This document shows positions 24,299 to 33,196 of a DNA stretch of 64,000 bases, piece by piece. Below the pieces are notes generated by a model, which was not told the origin of the DNA, made no database searches, and worked only from the letters and a program-made list of their open reading frames with translations. The DNA is from Jeotgalibaca dankookensis (lineage in GTDB: Bacteria; Bacillota; Bacilli; Lactobacillales; Aerococcaceae): positions 1,426,001 through 1,490,000 of the forward strand of contig NZ_CP019728.1 of assembly GCF_002005405.1 (NCBI RefSeq), in the 5' to 3' direction. Every line of letters starts with the position of its first letter. The stretch's first letter is position 1. The translations under genes were made by a program, and so were the position numbers.

Positions 24299-27130
24299 TT
24301 AGTCAAACAGTGTATCAATTTCTTCGATTTTTGCCTTTTCTTTCTCAATGAAATAGCTGATATAAAGATACTCATTCACAGGTATTTTAATTTTCAGTGC
24401 ATGTTCGAATTTTTTAATTTCATTTAGAAGCATGGGATTCATTTGTTGATCCCCTACAATTTTAGGTTTTGCTAAACTGTCTTGGTGAACCAATCGTTCA
24501 ATAACACCTGCCATATGCAAAGAGAGATTTATGTGAAAAGCATAACCCGGTTCTGGCTCGGCTTGGAAGGCACGACACGCAACTACAAAGTCCCAAATGA
24601 AAGGAAAAATTTTATTGGTATTTAAGAAAGTATAATTCGTTTCTATGAAATTTTTAATAAATTGTTTTGCTGCGGTAACATCTTCAAGTGTTTGACTTGG
24701 TTCAACATCCACTAGATGATTTAATTTTCCAAGCACGTTTTCAACATCATTTTCAATAAAGTTTTCTAACGGAATAAAAGGTGCCGATAATTTAGGATTA
24801 ATGACACCCGTTGTAGCTACAATGGTATAGTCCTCTTCCCATAAGGCAATATTGGCCTTTAAATCGGTAATGGAACTGGTTAATACTCTAAGTGGATTAC
24901 CTGGTTGCTTTGCTAATGGCTTTTCAATAATCTCTTTTAGTTTTTGCGCAGTCCCTTCCCCACTTGCACAGATGGCAACTAAAACAGGAGATTTATATAG
25001 CGATTGTATTTTGTTTTTATTTTCAATAGCGGTACTTGAGTAGCCCAGAAAACGGTCTAAGCTTTCGTGTAGTAAATCAATATCAGCATCCACTAAAGAA
25101 GCCTTACGTGCTGCTTCTAGAACGAGAGCGGTTGAGACCATATCAATGGTTCGGATATGAACCCCTGTTTCTTGCGTGAGATTTGATTCAAAGGTTGTGA
25201 GGGAGCCCATATCTACTAGTAATAAAACCCCATTTCCTTCATTTGCTTGTACAACGGCTTGTTTAACCTTTTCATAAGCGACTCGCGGTGACATATCAAG
25301 GGGCATATCTACCGCAATAATACCGCTTAACTCTAACAACTCTTCTGCGACTTGCGCCATACTTGTAGCGGTAGAGTTGCCGTGCGCAACGATTACTAAA
25401 CCTACTCGGCCCATTGTTTGCTCTTCTTGTAGAGAAACTAGTAGGACAGCGAGGTAATAGACTTCACTCTCTGGTACTTCAATATCGAAGTGACGAGCAA
25501 TGCGCTCCTTCAATAAAGTGGCTACTTCGATTTCAGTCGTGTAGCCCATCGCCATTTCCTTTATACGATCATTCAGTTGGCGCACTTCACCTGTTTCAAT
25601 TTTATTTAAAAAGGCACTGATATGCAGGCTAACCGCATAAATATAATTGTGTTTAAAAGACGTAGCAAGCGCCGTTTCAATTTCTTTAGAAACACTATGC
25701 ACAAACTGAATGACATCTTTAGAAACCACGTCGGCTAAACGAGAATCTGTTTCCAAAGAAAAACCATGATTGCGATAAAAGGACTTGAGATGAACATTAA
25801 TATCTGTTGAAATATATTGGTTAATTGATTCTTGATCCAACCCTTCAGCTTCTAACAAAGTGGCCTTATCACCAATAATATCATAGAGATTATAAGGGAG
25901 TTCATAAGCATCTTCACTTCCAATTTGATAGAAGGGTTCATTTGGATAAACTGTAATTTGCGCCTCTGTTATTTTTGAAAGAGCGGAGCGATAGCGTGCA
26001 TTGGATGATTTGTTAATCAGGTAAGCACGGATACTTTCCGGTAGATCACGTGCGGTTAAGGTAATATTATCTTGATCGAGTTGGTTCATAAACCCACGGG
26101 CACAAACCAACTGAATACCCGATTTTAACTGGCCAATATTTCCATAGCCAACACTAGCTATTAGTGCTTTAATGACGTCTTCACTTAAGGTAATTTGTTT
26201 TTGAATACGTGTAGCCTCTAAACTGGTTAATAACTTAACGAGATCTAACTGCTCGCCAGCTGAACGTTTCTTAAAGGATGGTAATTGAATGACAATTGGA
26301 ATCCGTCTCATAAAAGTATCTAAAAATGTCGAGCGCGGATCTTCTGTCGTAGCGCAGACAATTCGTACGGTTGACGTACGTGATTTTCCAGACTCACCGA
26401 GACGACTATACATACCAGTATCCATAAAATAAAAAATCATTTCCTGTCCTTCTGGTGGTAAGCGGTGAATTTCGTCTAAGAACAACATACCGAGATCAGC
26501 TTGCTGAATCAAGCCTTCTTTATCTGCGTTAGCGCCGGTAAAAGCTCCTTGGCTATAACCAAATAAATGACTCATTAAGAGTTGAGGGTTATTAGCATAA
26601 TCAGCACAATTAAAAACGATCAATTCCTTATCACTCGAAATAATTCCATTGCTCTGTGCGTAATGGAACATAGCATGAGCAAAGTACGATTTCCCTGAAC
26701 CGGTTGGACCAGTAATCAAGGTATTTAATCCTTTAGGTGGATAAAGAACAGCTGCTTTTGCTTGTTCAACTGCATTTTTCATACTACCAGAAGCACCAAT
26801 CATAGAACGAAAGACATCTGTTTCATTATGCGTTTTTCTTTTTACTTTGGCTTGAGGAGTCACTGCTTCTTTATAGCTCGGTACGTGTTTGGTAAGTGGC
26901 TGATGCGGTTCTAGGTTTACGTGGTAATATCGGACGGGACGACCCTCTGTCTTCGCCAACTTCCCTTCCCTTACTAATTGATTAAGATCTTTAGAAACAT
27001 TACTGCGTTGAATATCAAGTGCCTCAGCGACTAATTTTGTTGTAAGGCCTTGCCCACTGTCTATTTCCCATTCTGTTAACGTGTGGGTATTTTCCTTTAC
27101 ATAACGATAAATACGGTTGATACGATTCAC
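24299..27130 (-). CDS. LevR/ManR-type sigma-54 activator with PRD and EIIA domains
   Basis: This 943-residue regulator has an N-terminal winged helix (1 to about 65) and a AAA+ sigma-54 interaction domain with Walker A GPTGSGKS (141-148), GAFTGA (195-200) and Walker B LFLDE (216-220). Next come a PRD (about 450-560), an EIIA-Man-like domain starting near VGLVIVAHGNSTAT, a IIB-like stretch with VAICASGEGTAQKLKE, and a C-terminal PRD containing HINLSLH. Phosphorylation of PRD and EIIA histidines by HPr and the PTS sets activity. It should activate RpoN polymerase at 24183-24199. It is monocistronic, with a dyad over its own promoter. Confidence 0.95.
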   Translation of the reverse strand: MNRINRIYRYVKENTHTLTEWEIDSGQGLTTKLVAEALDIQRSNVSKDLNQLVREGKLAKTEGRPVRYYHVNLEPHQPLTKHVPSYKEAVTPQAKVKRKTHNETDVFRSMIGASGSMKNAVEQAKAAVLYPPKGLNTLITGPTGSGKSYFAHAMFHYAQSNGIISSDKELIVFNCADYANNPQLLMSHLFGYSQGAFTGANADKEGLIQQADLGMLFLDEIHRLPPEGQEMIFYFMDTGMYSRLGESGKSRTSTVRIVCATTEDPRSTFLDTFMRRIPIVIQLPSFKKRSAGEQLDLVKLLTSLEATRIQKQITLSEDVIKALIASVGYGNIGQLKSGIQLVCARGFMNQLDQDNITLTARDLPESIRAYLINKSSNARYRSALSKITEAQITVYPNEPFYQIGSEDAYELPYNLYDIIGDKATLLEAEGLDQESINQYISTDINVHLKSFYRNHGFSLETDSRLADVVSKDVIQFVHSVSKEIETALATSFKHNYIYAVSLHISAFLNKIETGEVRQLNDRIKEMAMGYTTEIEVATLLKERIARHFDIEVPESEVYYLAVLLVSLQEEQTMGRVGLVIVAHGNSTATSMAQVAEELLELSGIIAVDMPLDMSPRVAYEKVKQAVVQANEGNGVLLLVDMGSLTTFESNLTQETGVHIRTIDMVSTALVLEAARKASLVDADIDLLHESLDRFLGYSSTAIENKNKIQSLYKSPVLVAICASGEGTAQKLKEIIEKPLAKQPGNPLRVLTSSITDLKANIALWEEDYTIVATTGVINPKLSAPFIPLENFIENDVENVLGKLNHLVDVEPSQTLEDVTAAKQFIKNFIETNYTFLNTNKIFPFIWDFVVACRAFQAEPEPGYAFHINLSLHMAGVIERLVHQDSLAKPKIVGDQQMNPMLLNEIKKFEHALKIKIPVNEYLYISYFIEKEKAKIEEIDTLFD

Positions 27131-27150
27131 AGTGTGTCGCCTCCTATGGC

Positions 27151-27179
27151 TAGTGTATGATACTATCTATTATACACTA
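27151..27179. promoter_or_regulatory. Dyad over the activator gene promoter
   Basis: TAGTGTAT (27151-27158) and ATACACTA (27172-27179) are perfect 8-base arms. The -10 TATAAT on the minus strand lies in the upstream arm. A bound protein would cover the promoter, suggesting autoregulation. Confidence 0.55.
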
Positions 27180-27200
27180 TTTTTATCCGTCTCCCCACAA

Positions 27201-27231
27201 AAAAACCAAAGCTTTCCCAGCTTTGGTTTTT
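27201..27231 (-). terminator. Terminator of map
   Basis: Stem AAAAACCAAAGCT with its complement at 27219-27231 and a 5-base loop, directly after the map stop; T-rich on the minus strand. Confidence 0.82.
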
Positions 27232-27236
27232 ATACA

Positions 27237-27989
27237 TTAATCTTGTTCAGTTAGTATTTTCGGACCATCACTCGTAATAGCAATGGTATGCTCAAATTGG
27301 CAACTAATTCCGCCATCTCTTGTACGCGCCGTCCAACCATTTTTATCCATTTTCGAACGCCACGTTCCGGTGTTCACCATTGGTTCAATTGTCAGCGTCA
27401 TACCCTCTTTTAAACGTAATCCTTTGCCAGCCTCACCATAATGTGGAACAGCTGGACTTTCATGCATGGTGGGTCCAATACCGTGACCAATAAACTCACG
27501 AACGACTGAAAATCCTTCTGCTTCAACGTAGGTTTGAATAGCATGTCCAATATCACCAATGCGATTTCCAACGGTCGCTTGCTCAATACCCAAATAAAGA
27601 GCTTTCTTAGTTACTTCTAGTAAGTGGTCAAGTTCTGGTGTGGATTCTCCAACGATATAAGTCCAGCATGAATCTGCCATAGCGCCTTTGTAATTGACAA
27701 CTGTATCTACTTTGACCATGTCCCCATCTTTAAGTACTTCGTTACGAACCGGGAAACCGTGGCAAATTTCATCATTGACACTGGTACATGTTGCATATTC
27801 ATACCCTTCAAAGCCAATTTGTTCAGGGATTGCACCTGCATCACGAATTGCTTTTTCAACAAATTCATTGATTGCCATTGTTGTCATACCTGGTTTGATA
27901 AAGTCCCGTAAAGAAACATGGATACCGGCTAGTATTTTCCCAGCTTCTTCCATCGCTTCAATTTCACGTGGTGATTTTAATGTGATCAT
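27237..27989 (-). CDS. map: Type I methionine aminopeptidase
   Basis: This 250-residue enzyme removes the initiator methionine from new proteins. Metal ligands can be placed in VKVDTVVNYKGAMADS, EFIGHGIGPTMHESPAVPHY and LTIEPMV, with the last glutamate in SCQFEHTIAI. The length is normal for the bacterial type I enzyme. It is monocistronic and divergent from manA, with AGGAGG before the ATG at 27989. Confidence 0.95.
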   Translation of the reverse strand: MITLKSPREIEAMEEAGKILAGIHVSLRDFIKPGMTTMAINEFVEKAIRDAGAIPEQIGFEGYEYATCTSVNDEICHGFPVRNEVLKDGDMVKVDTVVNYKGAMADSCWTYIVGESTPELDHLLEVTKKALYLGIEQATVGNRIGDIGHAIQTYVEAEGFSVVREFIGHGIGPTMHESPAVPHYGEAGKGLRLKEGMTLTIEPMVNTGTWRSKMDKNGWTARTRDGGISCQFEHTIAITSDGPKILTEQD

Positions 27990-28147
27990 TTATAACTTCC
28001 TCCATTATCCTTACTTTTGCTATTCAATTATACCATTGAATCTGTGGAATAGAAAAAATATTATCTCGCCAGATGATGGGTTGGAAGTACCAACAAACTT
28101 GTAATTCTGTTAAAGTAGAGGTAACAGTATATTAAAGGAGGAATAAC

Positions 28148-29095
28148 ATGCAAGAACCATTATTTATACAACCCGTACTTCAAGAAAAAATGTGGGGTGG
28201 AACTAAACTCCGTGATATTTATGGCTATAAAATCCCTAGCGAGCACACGGGTGAATGTTGGGCAATTAGTGCTCATCCAGACGGTGTCGGCAAAATTACG
28301 ATTGGAACGTTCGCTGGAATGGGTCTTGATGAACTCTATCAAACACATCCTGAATTATTCGGACATCCAACTTCTCCTGTTTTCCCGCTATTAACTAAAA
28401 TTATTGACGCGGCGGATGCCTTATCGGTTCAAGTACATCCAGATGATGCTTATGCTCTTAAAAATGAAGGAGAACTAGGTAAAACGGAATGTTGGTATGT
28501 AATTGATGCTGATGAAGGAGCAGAAATTGTTTATGGCCACACAGCACAATCACGTCAAGAGTTTGAAGACCTTGTTGAAGCAGGTAAATGGGAACAACTC
28601 TTACGCTATATTCCAGTTAAAAAAGGTGATTTCTTTTTTGTTCCCAGCGGAACCATTCATGCAATTGGTGCGGGGATTACTATTCTAGAAACACAACAAA
28701 GTAGTAACACTACTTACCGTGTTTATGATTTTGATCGTTTGGACCAAGCGGGACATGCTCGGGATCTACATATTGAAGCGTCATTAGCTGTCACAACTAT
28801 TCCGCATCAAGACCCAGAAAACCATTTCCAAACAGAAGGTGCGGTAACGACCTTTATTGAGAGTGAGTATTTTAATGTATATAAATGGGATATTTCTAAT
28901 ACTTTTGACTACCATCAAGAGGCCCCTTATACACTCTTCAGCGTCTTAGAAGGTCAAGGAGAATTATCTATTACCGACAACTCCTATTCCATTGGTAAAG
29001 GTATGCATTTTATTTTACCGCATGATATTGATTCTGTTCGCTTTACCGGACAACTCGAAATGATTGTCTCAACCCCTGGTCCTAAAAGCCAATAA
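28148..29095 (+). CDS. manA: Mannose-6-phosphate isomerase (class I)
   Basis: This 315-residue zinc enzyme converts mannose-6-phosphate to fructose-6-phosphate. Zinc ligands are in SVQVHPDDAYA and GKTECWYVIDA, and the active-site segment is HAIGAGITILETQQSSNTTYRVYDFDR-like (HAIGAGITILETQQ, then TYRVYDFDR). The short Firmicutes type fits. It would channel the product of the mannose PTS encoded 4 kb away. AGGAGG precedes the ATG. The M20 amidohydrolase gene follows after 17 bases. Confidence 0.94.
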   Translation: MQEPLFIQPVLQEKMWGGTKLRDIYGYKIPSEHTGECWAISAHPDGVGKITIGTFAGMGLDELYQTHPELFGHPTSPVFPLLTKIIDAADALSVQVHPDDAYALKNEGELGKTECWYVIDADEGAEIVYGHTAQSRQEFEDLVEAGKWEQLLRYIPVKKGDFFFVPSGTIHAIGAGITILETQQSSNTTYRVYDFDRLDQAGHARDLHIEASLAVTTIPHQDPENHFQTEGAVTTFIESEYFNVYKWDISNTFDYHQEAPYTLFSVLEGQGELSITDNSYSIGKGMHFILPHDIDSVRFTGQLEMIVSTPGPKSQ

Positions 29096-29112
29096 GTAAA
29101 AAAGGAGCTGAT

Positions 29113-30294
29113 ATGATGAACTTACTAGACCGTTTGAAAGAAAAACTAGCGGAAAAAGAAGGACGCATGATTGAAATTCGTCGCTACCTCCATCAACATC
29201 CAGAACTTTCTTTTCACGAAGAAAATACTGCTCATTATATTGCTGAGTTTTATCAGGACGTGCCTATTGATGCGATTGAAACCAATTATGGAGGCCAGCG
29301 TGGGGTTGTGGTCACTATTAAAGGGGGACAACCTGGGGAAACCATTGCGATTCGTGCTGATTTCGATGCTTTACCCATTACTGAAGAAACCGGACTTCCT
29401 TTCGCTTCCCAAAATCCTGGTGTCATGCATGCATGCGGACATGATGGCCACACGGCTTATATGTTAATTTTAGTTGAAACCTTAGCTGAAATGAAAGATC
29501 AGTTAAAAGGAACCATTCGTGTGATTCATCAGCCTGCTGAAGAAGTTCCTCCAGGTGGGGCACTGGGGATGATTCAAGCTGGCGTCATGGAGGATGTGGA
29601 TGCTGTTTTTGGAATACACCTGATGGCGAACGTAGAAACGGGAAAAATTCTTTATCGCCCTGGCAATACTCAGACTGGTCGCGCCTACTTTAAATTGGAA
29701 ATTCAAGGCAAAGGCGGTCATGGTTCTTCTCCGCATACAGCAAATGATGCCATTGTAGCAGCTAGTTCCTTCGTTATGAACATTCAAACGATTGTCAGCC
29801 GCCGTGTCAATCCTTTTGATACCGCTGTTGTCACTGTTGGATCTTTTGACGGTAAAGGTAGCTTTAACGTCATCAAAGATGCCGTTACCCTAGAAGGTGA
29901 TGTACGCAGCATGTCTGAGGAAACGCGCTTATTAGTTGAGGAAGAGATGCATCATTTTGTAGCCGGTTTAGAGGCTGGTTATGGTGTCCAAGCTGAACTT
30001 ACCTATTCTCATGATTATCCAGTCTTATACAATGATCCAGAAATAACAGAAGCGGTAAAACAAGCTCTTGTGGAAGCTGAGATAGCTGAAATCTTAGAAG
30101 CAGAACCGCAGCCACCATCAGAAGATTTTGCTTATTATTTAAAAGAAAAACCAGGTAGCTTTTTCTATGTAGGAGCTAAACCATCTAACGGAAAAGACTA
30201 TCCCCACCATCATCCAAAATTTGTTATTAATGAAGATAGCCTCTTGCTCTCTGCAAAAGCAATGGCTGCTGTTGTTACCCGTTTCTGTAGTTAA
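29113..30294 (+). CDS. M20 family amidohydrolase (N-acyl amino acid or hippurate type)
   Basis: This 393-residue cytosolic zinc hydrolase shows the M20D pattern. IRADFDALPI and MHACGHDGHTA carry metal ligands, HQPAEEVPPGG the catalytic Glu pair, and IQGKGGHGSSPH the dimerisation-domain histidine. The C-terminal PSEDFAYYLKEKPG and PHHHPKFVI complete it. Likely substrates are N-acyl amino acids or peptidyl amides, but the exact one is unknown. AAGGAG lies before ATGATG; the first ATG is taken. It is probably co-transcribed with manA. Confidence 0.88.
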   Translation: MMNLLDRLKEKLAEKEGRMIEIRRYLHQHPELSFHEENTAHYIAEFYQDVPIDAIETNYGGQRGVVVTIKGGQPGETIAIRADFDALPITEETGLPFASQNPGVMHACGHDGHTAYMLILVETLAEMKDQLKGTIRVIHQPAEEVPPGGALGMIQAGVMEDVDAVFGIHLMANVETGKILYRPGNTQTGRAYFKLEIQGKGGHGSSPHTANDAIVAASSFVMNIQTIVSRRVNPFDTAVVTVGSFDGKGSFNVIKDAVTLEGDVRSMSEETRLLVEEEMHHFVAGLEAGYGVQAELTYSHDYPVLYNDPEITEAVKQALVEAEIAEILEAEPQPPSEDFAYYLKEKPGSFFYVGAKPSNGKDYPHHHPKFVINEDSLLLSAKAMAAVVTRFCS

Positions 30295-30321
30295 TATAGA
30301 TAGTACTTGTTTATTTAATAC

Positions 30322-30339
30322 AAAGAGGCTGGGACAAAA
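30322..30339 (+). repeat. Left terminal inverted repeat of the IS
   Basis: AAAGAGGCTGGGACAAAA, the exact reverse complement of 32064-32081. Confidence 0.85.
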
Positions 30340-30350
30340 TATCTCAGCTA

Positions 30351-30395
30351 ACCAAAAAGATGAATGAGTTCAAAAAACTCAATCATCTTTTTGGT
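30351..30395. terminator. Hairpin inside the left IS end
   Basis: A 13-bp outer stem (ACCAAAAAGATGA at 30351-30363, complement at 30383-30395) and a 5-bp inner stem GAGTT/AACTC. It can end the manA-M20 transcript entering the element and the transposase transcript leaving it. Confidence 0.65.
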
Positions 30396-30422
30396 TTTGT
30401 ATTAAAAAGTCGCGTAATTCTG

Positions 30423-31945
30423 TTAACTAGCCTTCCTTAGATTATATTTTCTCAAGTTATTGGCCATCAAGGCCAATTCAATATCAACTTTTACCTTTTC
30501 TTTTCCACGTAAATGGAATCGAGTGAAACCCAAATTAGCCTTTATCTGGCCAAAAACAGGCTCAACATCGATTTTGCGTTGTGCAAAAATCCGAGACCCT
30601 TCGGGCGATAAAAGCTTACTCGTTTCTTGTTCTTTTAATTCCTCATAGTGCCAATTATAGTTAAATGATTTTTGGGGGGCTTCTTCCGGATTAGTCGGTT
30701 TATATACATGGATTATCTGAACGAAACCACTCGTGTTCTTCTTGCGGCTGATATGGCTGAAATAATATTTCGTACCATCCGGATGGACAAAATAATTTTC
30801 TTCCGCCACATACTCCCAATTTTTTCTGTTTTTATCTGATGATTTATAACTACGCTTTTGTTCTTTATCAAACGCATTATATTTGATAAGGTGTTCCACA
30901 TCAATTTGGTCCAAGTAATCCAGGTTTCCCTCACTGCCATATCCAGCATCAGCTACAATGGTCTTCGGTAAAATGGTCAAGGAATCTACAAAAGGGATGA
31001 GTGTCCGCGTATCCGTAGGATTAGGAAACACCCGACGGCCAAAGCGAATTGGTTTTCAGTACCAATTTGAATATTGTATCCTGCCTTAAGTTGTCCATTT
31101 TGCATATAGTCATCTTTCATTCGCATAAACGTAGCGTCGGTATCCGTTTTTGAGAAGCTGTTCCGATCCTCAAAAACTTCTTCATACGCCGCATATTTTT
31201 TCTTACGTGGAATAAAGTCATTGACCAATTTACGCAAGTGTTTCTTTAGCGTCCGTCGTCTTTGCTTTTTAGGGTTTTTCCCTTTAACTGGATTCGCCTC
31301 GATGTCACTAGACAGGTCTTGAATTTCTTGCTCAATGATAGTGGCAATTTCTTCCAACTCAGCGGTGGACTGTTCATCAGAATCATCAATCTGCATGGCT
31401 TGGTCAACCAATGGTTGAATTTCTTCCTTAAAGTACTGCATCGCCTTTTCTTTAAGGGAAGCTTTGTATCTCTCAATGGCCTTTTTCCAGACAAAAGAAA
31501 ACTTATTGGCATTTGCTTCAATTTTCGTGCCATCAACGAAGAGGGTTTCCATCGTGACCATATTTTCTGTCTTCAGTTTCGCAGCAAATTCCGCAAACAA
31601 TTCCGGTAACAGATTTTGGCAAAACAGTGATGACCGAAACCGGTTGATTGTACGGTAGGAAATCGTTTCTTGGCTTACCAACCACATCATAGCGATGTTC
31701 TCCAACATCGTCTTTTCCATTTTCCGTCCCGAGAAGATACCTTCCGAGTAAGCGAATAACAAAGCCTTGATAAGCAAACGCGGGTGATAACCAGGCCTTC
31801 CTTCGGAAGCCTCGAATAAAGGATAGGCAGACCAATCTAACGATTCAATAAATTCATCGATAACAAAAACAAGATGGTCTTGGGGAAGCAAAGCGGATAA
31901 TTCCAATGGTAAAGTGGTTTGGTTTGTGTTATATTTTTTATACAT
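30423..31945 (-). pseudogene. IS1182-family transposase, split by a -1 frameshift
   Basis: The N-terminal part (31945 to 30986, 319 residues) reads well through the family DUF772-like domain and into [20 protein letters not shown]. It then goes out of frame near 31034. The rest ([16 protein letters not shown] onward, to 30423) continues in the -1 frame with the C-terminal catalytic region including VEPVFGQIKANLGFTRFHLRG. One lost G in a run of G (GTCGGG-TGTTTCC) explains the change. No heptameric slippery site is obvious there, so a decayed gene or a sequencing error is likelier than programmed frameshifting. Confidence 0.75.
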
Positions 31946-31946
31946 A

Positions 31947-32002
31947 AGAAAGCCCCTCCTGAATGTATTTGTCGTTATTTACATTATACTAGGTGGCTTT
32001 CT
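31947..32002 (-). promoter_or_regulatory. Transposase promoter, RBS and read-through-blocking inverted repeat
   Basis: The -10 TATAAT on the minus strand is at 31983-31988. The ribosome site AGGAGGGG is at 31953-31960. An arm overlapping it (31947-31954) is a perfect 8-base complement of 31995-32002, which lies upstream of the -10. Only transcripts entering from outside could form this stem and hide the ribosome site. Confidence 0.5.
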
Positions 32003-32019
32003 TTTTTTATACCAATAAC

Positions 32020-32054
32020 AAAGCAGCCCGGAAGAAAAACTTCCGGGCTGCTTT
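32020..32054. terminator. Strong hairpin inside the right IS end
   Basis: A perfect 15-bp GC-rich stem (AAAGCAGCCCGGAAG at 32020-32034, complement at 32040-32054) with a 5-base loop and T run on the plus strand. It would stop transcription entering from rpsI. Confidence 0.75.
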
Positions 32055-32063
32055 TTAGCTAGG

Positions 32064-32081
32064 TTTTGTCCCAGCCTCTTT
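32064..32081 (-). repeat. Right terminal inverted repeat of the IS
   Basis: Exact reverse complement of 30322-30339; 58 bases from the rpsI stop codon. Confidence 0.85.
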
Positions 32082-32139
32082 TCTTTATTCAGAGACTCAG
32101 TTTTTTCCCAGCCCCTTGAATGTTGATATATAAATAATA

Positions 32140-32532
32140 TTAACGTTTTGAGAATTGTCCTGCTTTACGCGCTTTTTTCAAACCTGGCTTCTTACGTTCT
32201 ACCATACGTGGGTCACGTGTTAGAAGACCGGCTGCTTTAAGCGGTGCGCGGAAGTCTGGATCTACTGTAAGTAGGGCACGAGAAATCCCGTGACGAGCTG
32301 CTCCAGCTTGTCCTGTAAAGCCACCACCGTTAACGTTAACGTAGATGTCATAGCTTCCTAGTGTATCAGTAATGTTTAATGGTTGTTTGATTACTTCGTA
32401 CAAGTAAGGGAATGGGATATATTCTTCCATATCTTTCTTGTTGAAAATAATTTTTCCTGTTCCGGGTACAAGACGTACGCGAGCAGTTGAGTTTTTACGG
32501 CGACCAGTGCCGATATATTGTGCTTGTGCCAT
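32140..32532 (-). CDS. rpsI: 30S ribosomal protein S9
   Basis: The 130-residue S9 starts [20 protein letters not shown] and ends with the basic tail [12 protein letters not shown] that reaches the ribosomal P-site. [19 protein letters not shown] is the conserved core. It follows rplM by 13 bases, the standard L13-S9 pair. Its natural terminator appears displaced or replaced by the IS element downstream. Confidence 0.97.
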   Translation of the reverse strand: MAQAQYIGTGRRKNSTARVRLVPGTGKIIFNKKDMEEYIPFPYLYEVIKQPLNITDTLGSYDIYVNVNGGGFTGQAGAARHGISRALLTVDPDFRAPLKAAGLLTRDPRMVERKKPGLKKARKAGQFSKR

Positions 32533-32545
32533 TTATATTCCCTCC

Positions 32546-32989
32546 TTAAATTAGGTTAGTGATATCTAAAACTTCTGGTTGTTGTGCTGCATGTGGGTGA
32601 GTTTCTTCACCATACACATGTAGTTTTCTAAATTGGTCAGAACCTAGTGGTCCTTTTGGAAGCATTCCTTTAATAGAATATTCCATTAGACGACGAGAAT
32701 TCTTAGCACGCAATTCTCCAGCAGAAATTTGTTTTAGTCCACCGATATAGCCTGAGTGGCGAGAATAGATTTTATCTGTTGCTTTTTTACCTGTTAGTTT
32801 AACTTTATCTGCATTAATGATGATAACAAAGTCACCTGTATCCACATTTGGAGTATAAGTTGGTTTGTTTTTACCACGCAAGATTGATGCTGCAATTGAT
32901 GAAATACGTCCCATAGGAACGTCTGTTGCATCGATTACGTACCATTTGCGTTCGATTTCGTTGGTCTTAGCCATGTATGTTGTACGCAC
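32546..32989 (-). CDS. rplM: 50S ribosomal protein L13
   Basis: This 147-residue early assembly protein of the large subunit contains [15 protein letters not shown] and KMLPKGPLG-like [23 protein letters not shown] start at 32989 gives [11 protein letters not shown] with GGAGG eight bases upstream and the usual length. The ATG at 33004 would include the ribosome site. It is the first gene of the L13-S9 operon. Confidence 0.95.
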   Translation of the reverse strand: MRTTYMAKTNEIERKWYVIDATDVPMGRISSIAASILRGKNKPTYTPNVDTGDFVIIINADKVKLTGKKATDKIYSRHSGYIGGLKQISAGELRAKNSRRLMEYSIKGMLPKGPLGSDQFRKLHVYGEETHPHAAQQPEVLDITNLI

Positions 32990-33074
32990 GTTCATTTCCT
33001 CCATATTCTCTTATCTGAATGTTTGATCCATCTGAGTTTCCGGGGCTCTTGTGGGGCAAACAATACCGTCTTAT

Positions 33075-33103
33075 ATAATACTTCATATATCCGTTTTTGT
33101 CAA
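33075..33103 (-). promoter_or_regulatory. rplM-rpsI promoter
   Basis: TTGACA (33098-33103), 17 bases, TATTAT (33075-33080) on the minus strand. The roughly 75-base leader down to the GTG start contains GCCCC/GGGGC-type complementarity and could be a ribosomal protein leader. Confidence 0.8.
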
Positions 33104-33149
33104 ATGGTTACAAAGATTTTTTTATTTTAAAAATTACACTAAATAAGAA

Positions 33150-33185
33150 ATCCCCTTATCAGGATTTCTTACCTGATAAGGGGAT
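33150..33185 (-). terminator. Terminator of nanA
   Basis: Perfect 14-bp stem ATCCCCTTATCAGG/CCTGATAAGGGGAT with an 8-base loop, 12 bases after the nanA stop, T-rich on the minus strand. Confidence 0.85.
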
Positions 33186-33196
33186 CCATTGCTTTA

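Larger units (their letters stand above)
30322..32081. mobile_element. IS1182-family insertion sequence (1760 bp, frameshifted transposase)
   Basis: Perfect 18-bp terminal inverted repeats bound the element: AAAGAGGCTGGGACAAAA at 30322-30339 and its complement at 32064-32081. Inside lie a transposase in two overlapping minus-strand frames and hairpins near each end. The transposase begins [20 protein letters not shown] and has the IS1182-type layout. I see no clear target duplication. It has landed about 58 bases after rpsI and just after the M20 gene, in a gap, so no gene is broken. Confidence 0.85.

Noticed and set aside
31020-31050. Programmed -1 frameshifting in the IS transposase
   Set aside because: No A6G or similar slippery heptamer with a stimulating stem was found at the junction; a lost base in a G run is simpler.
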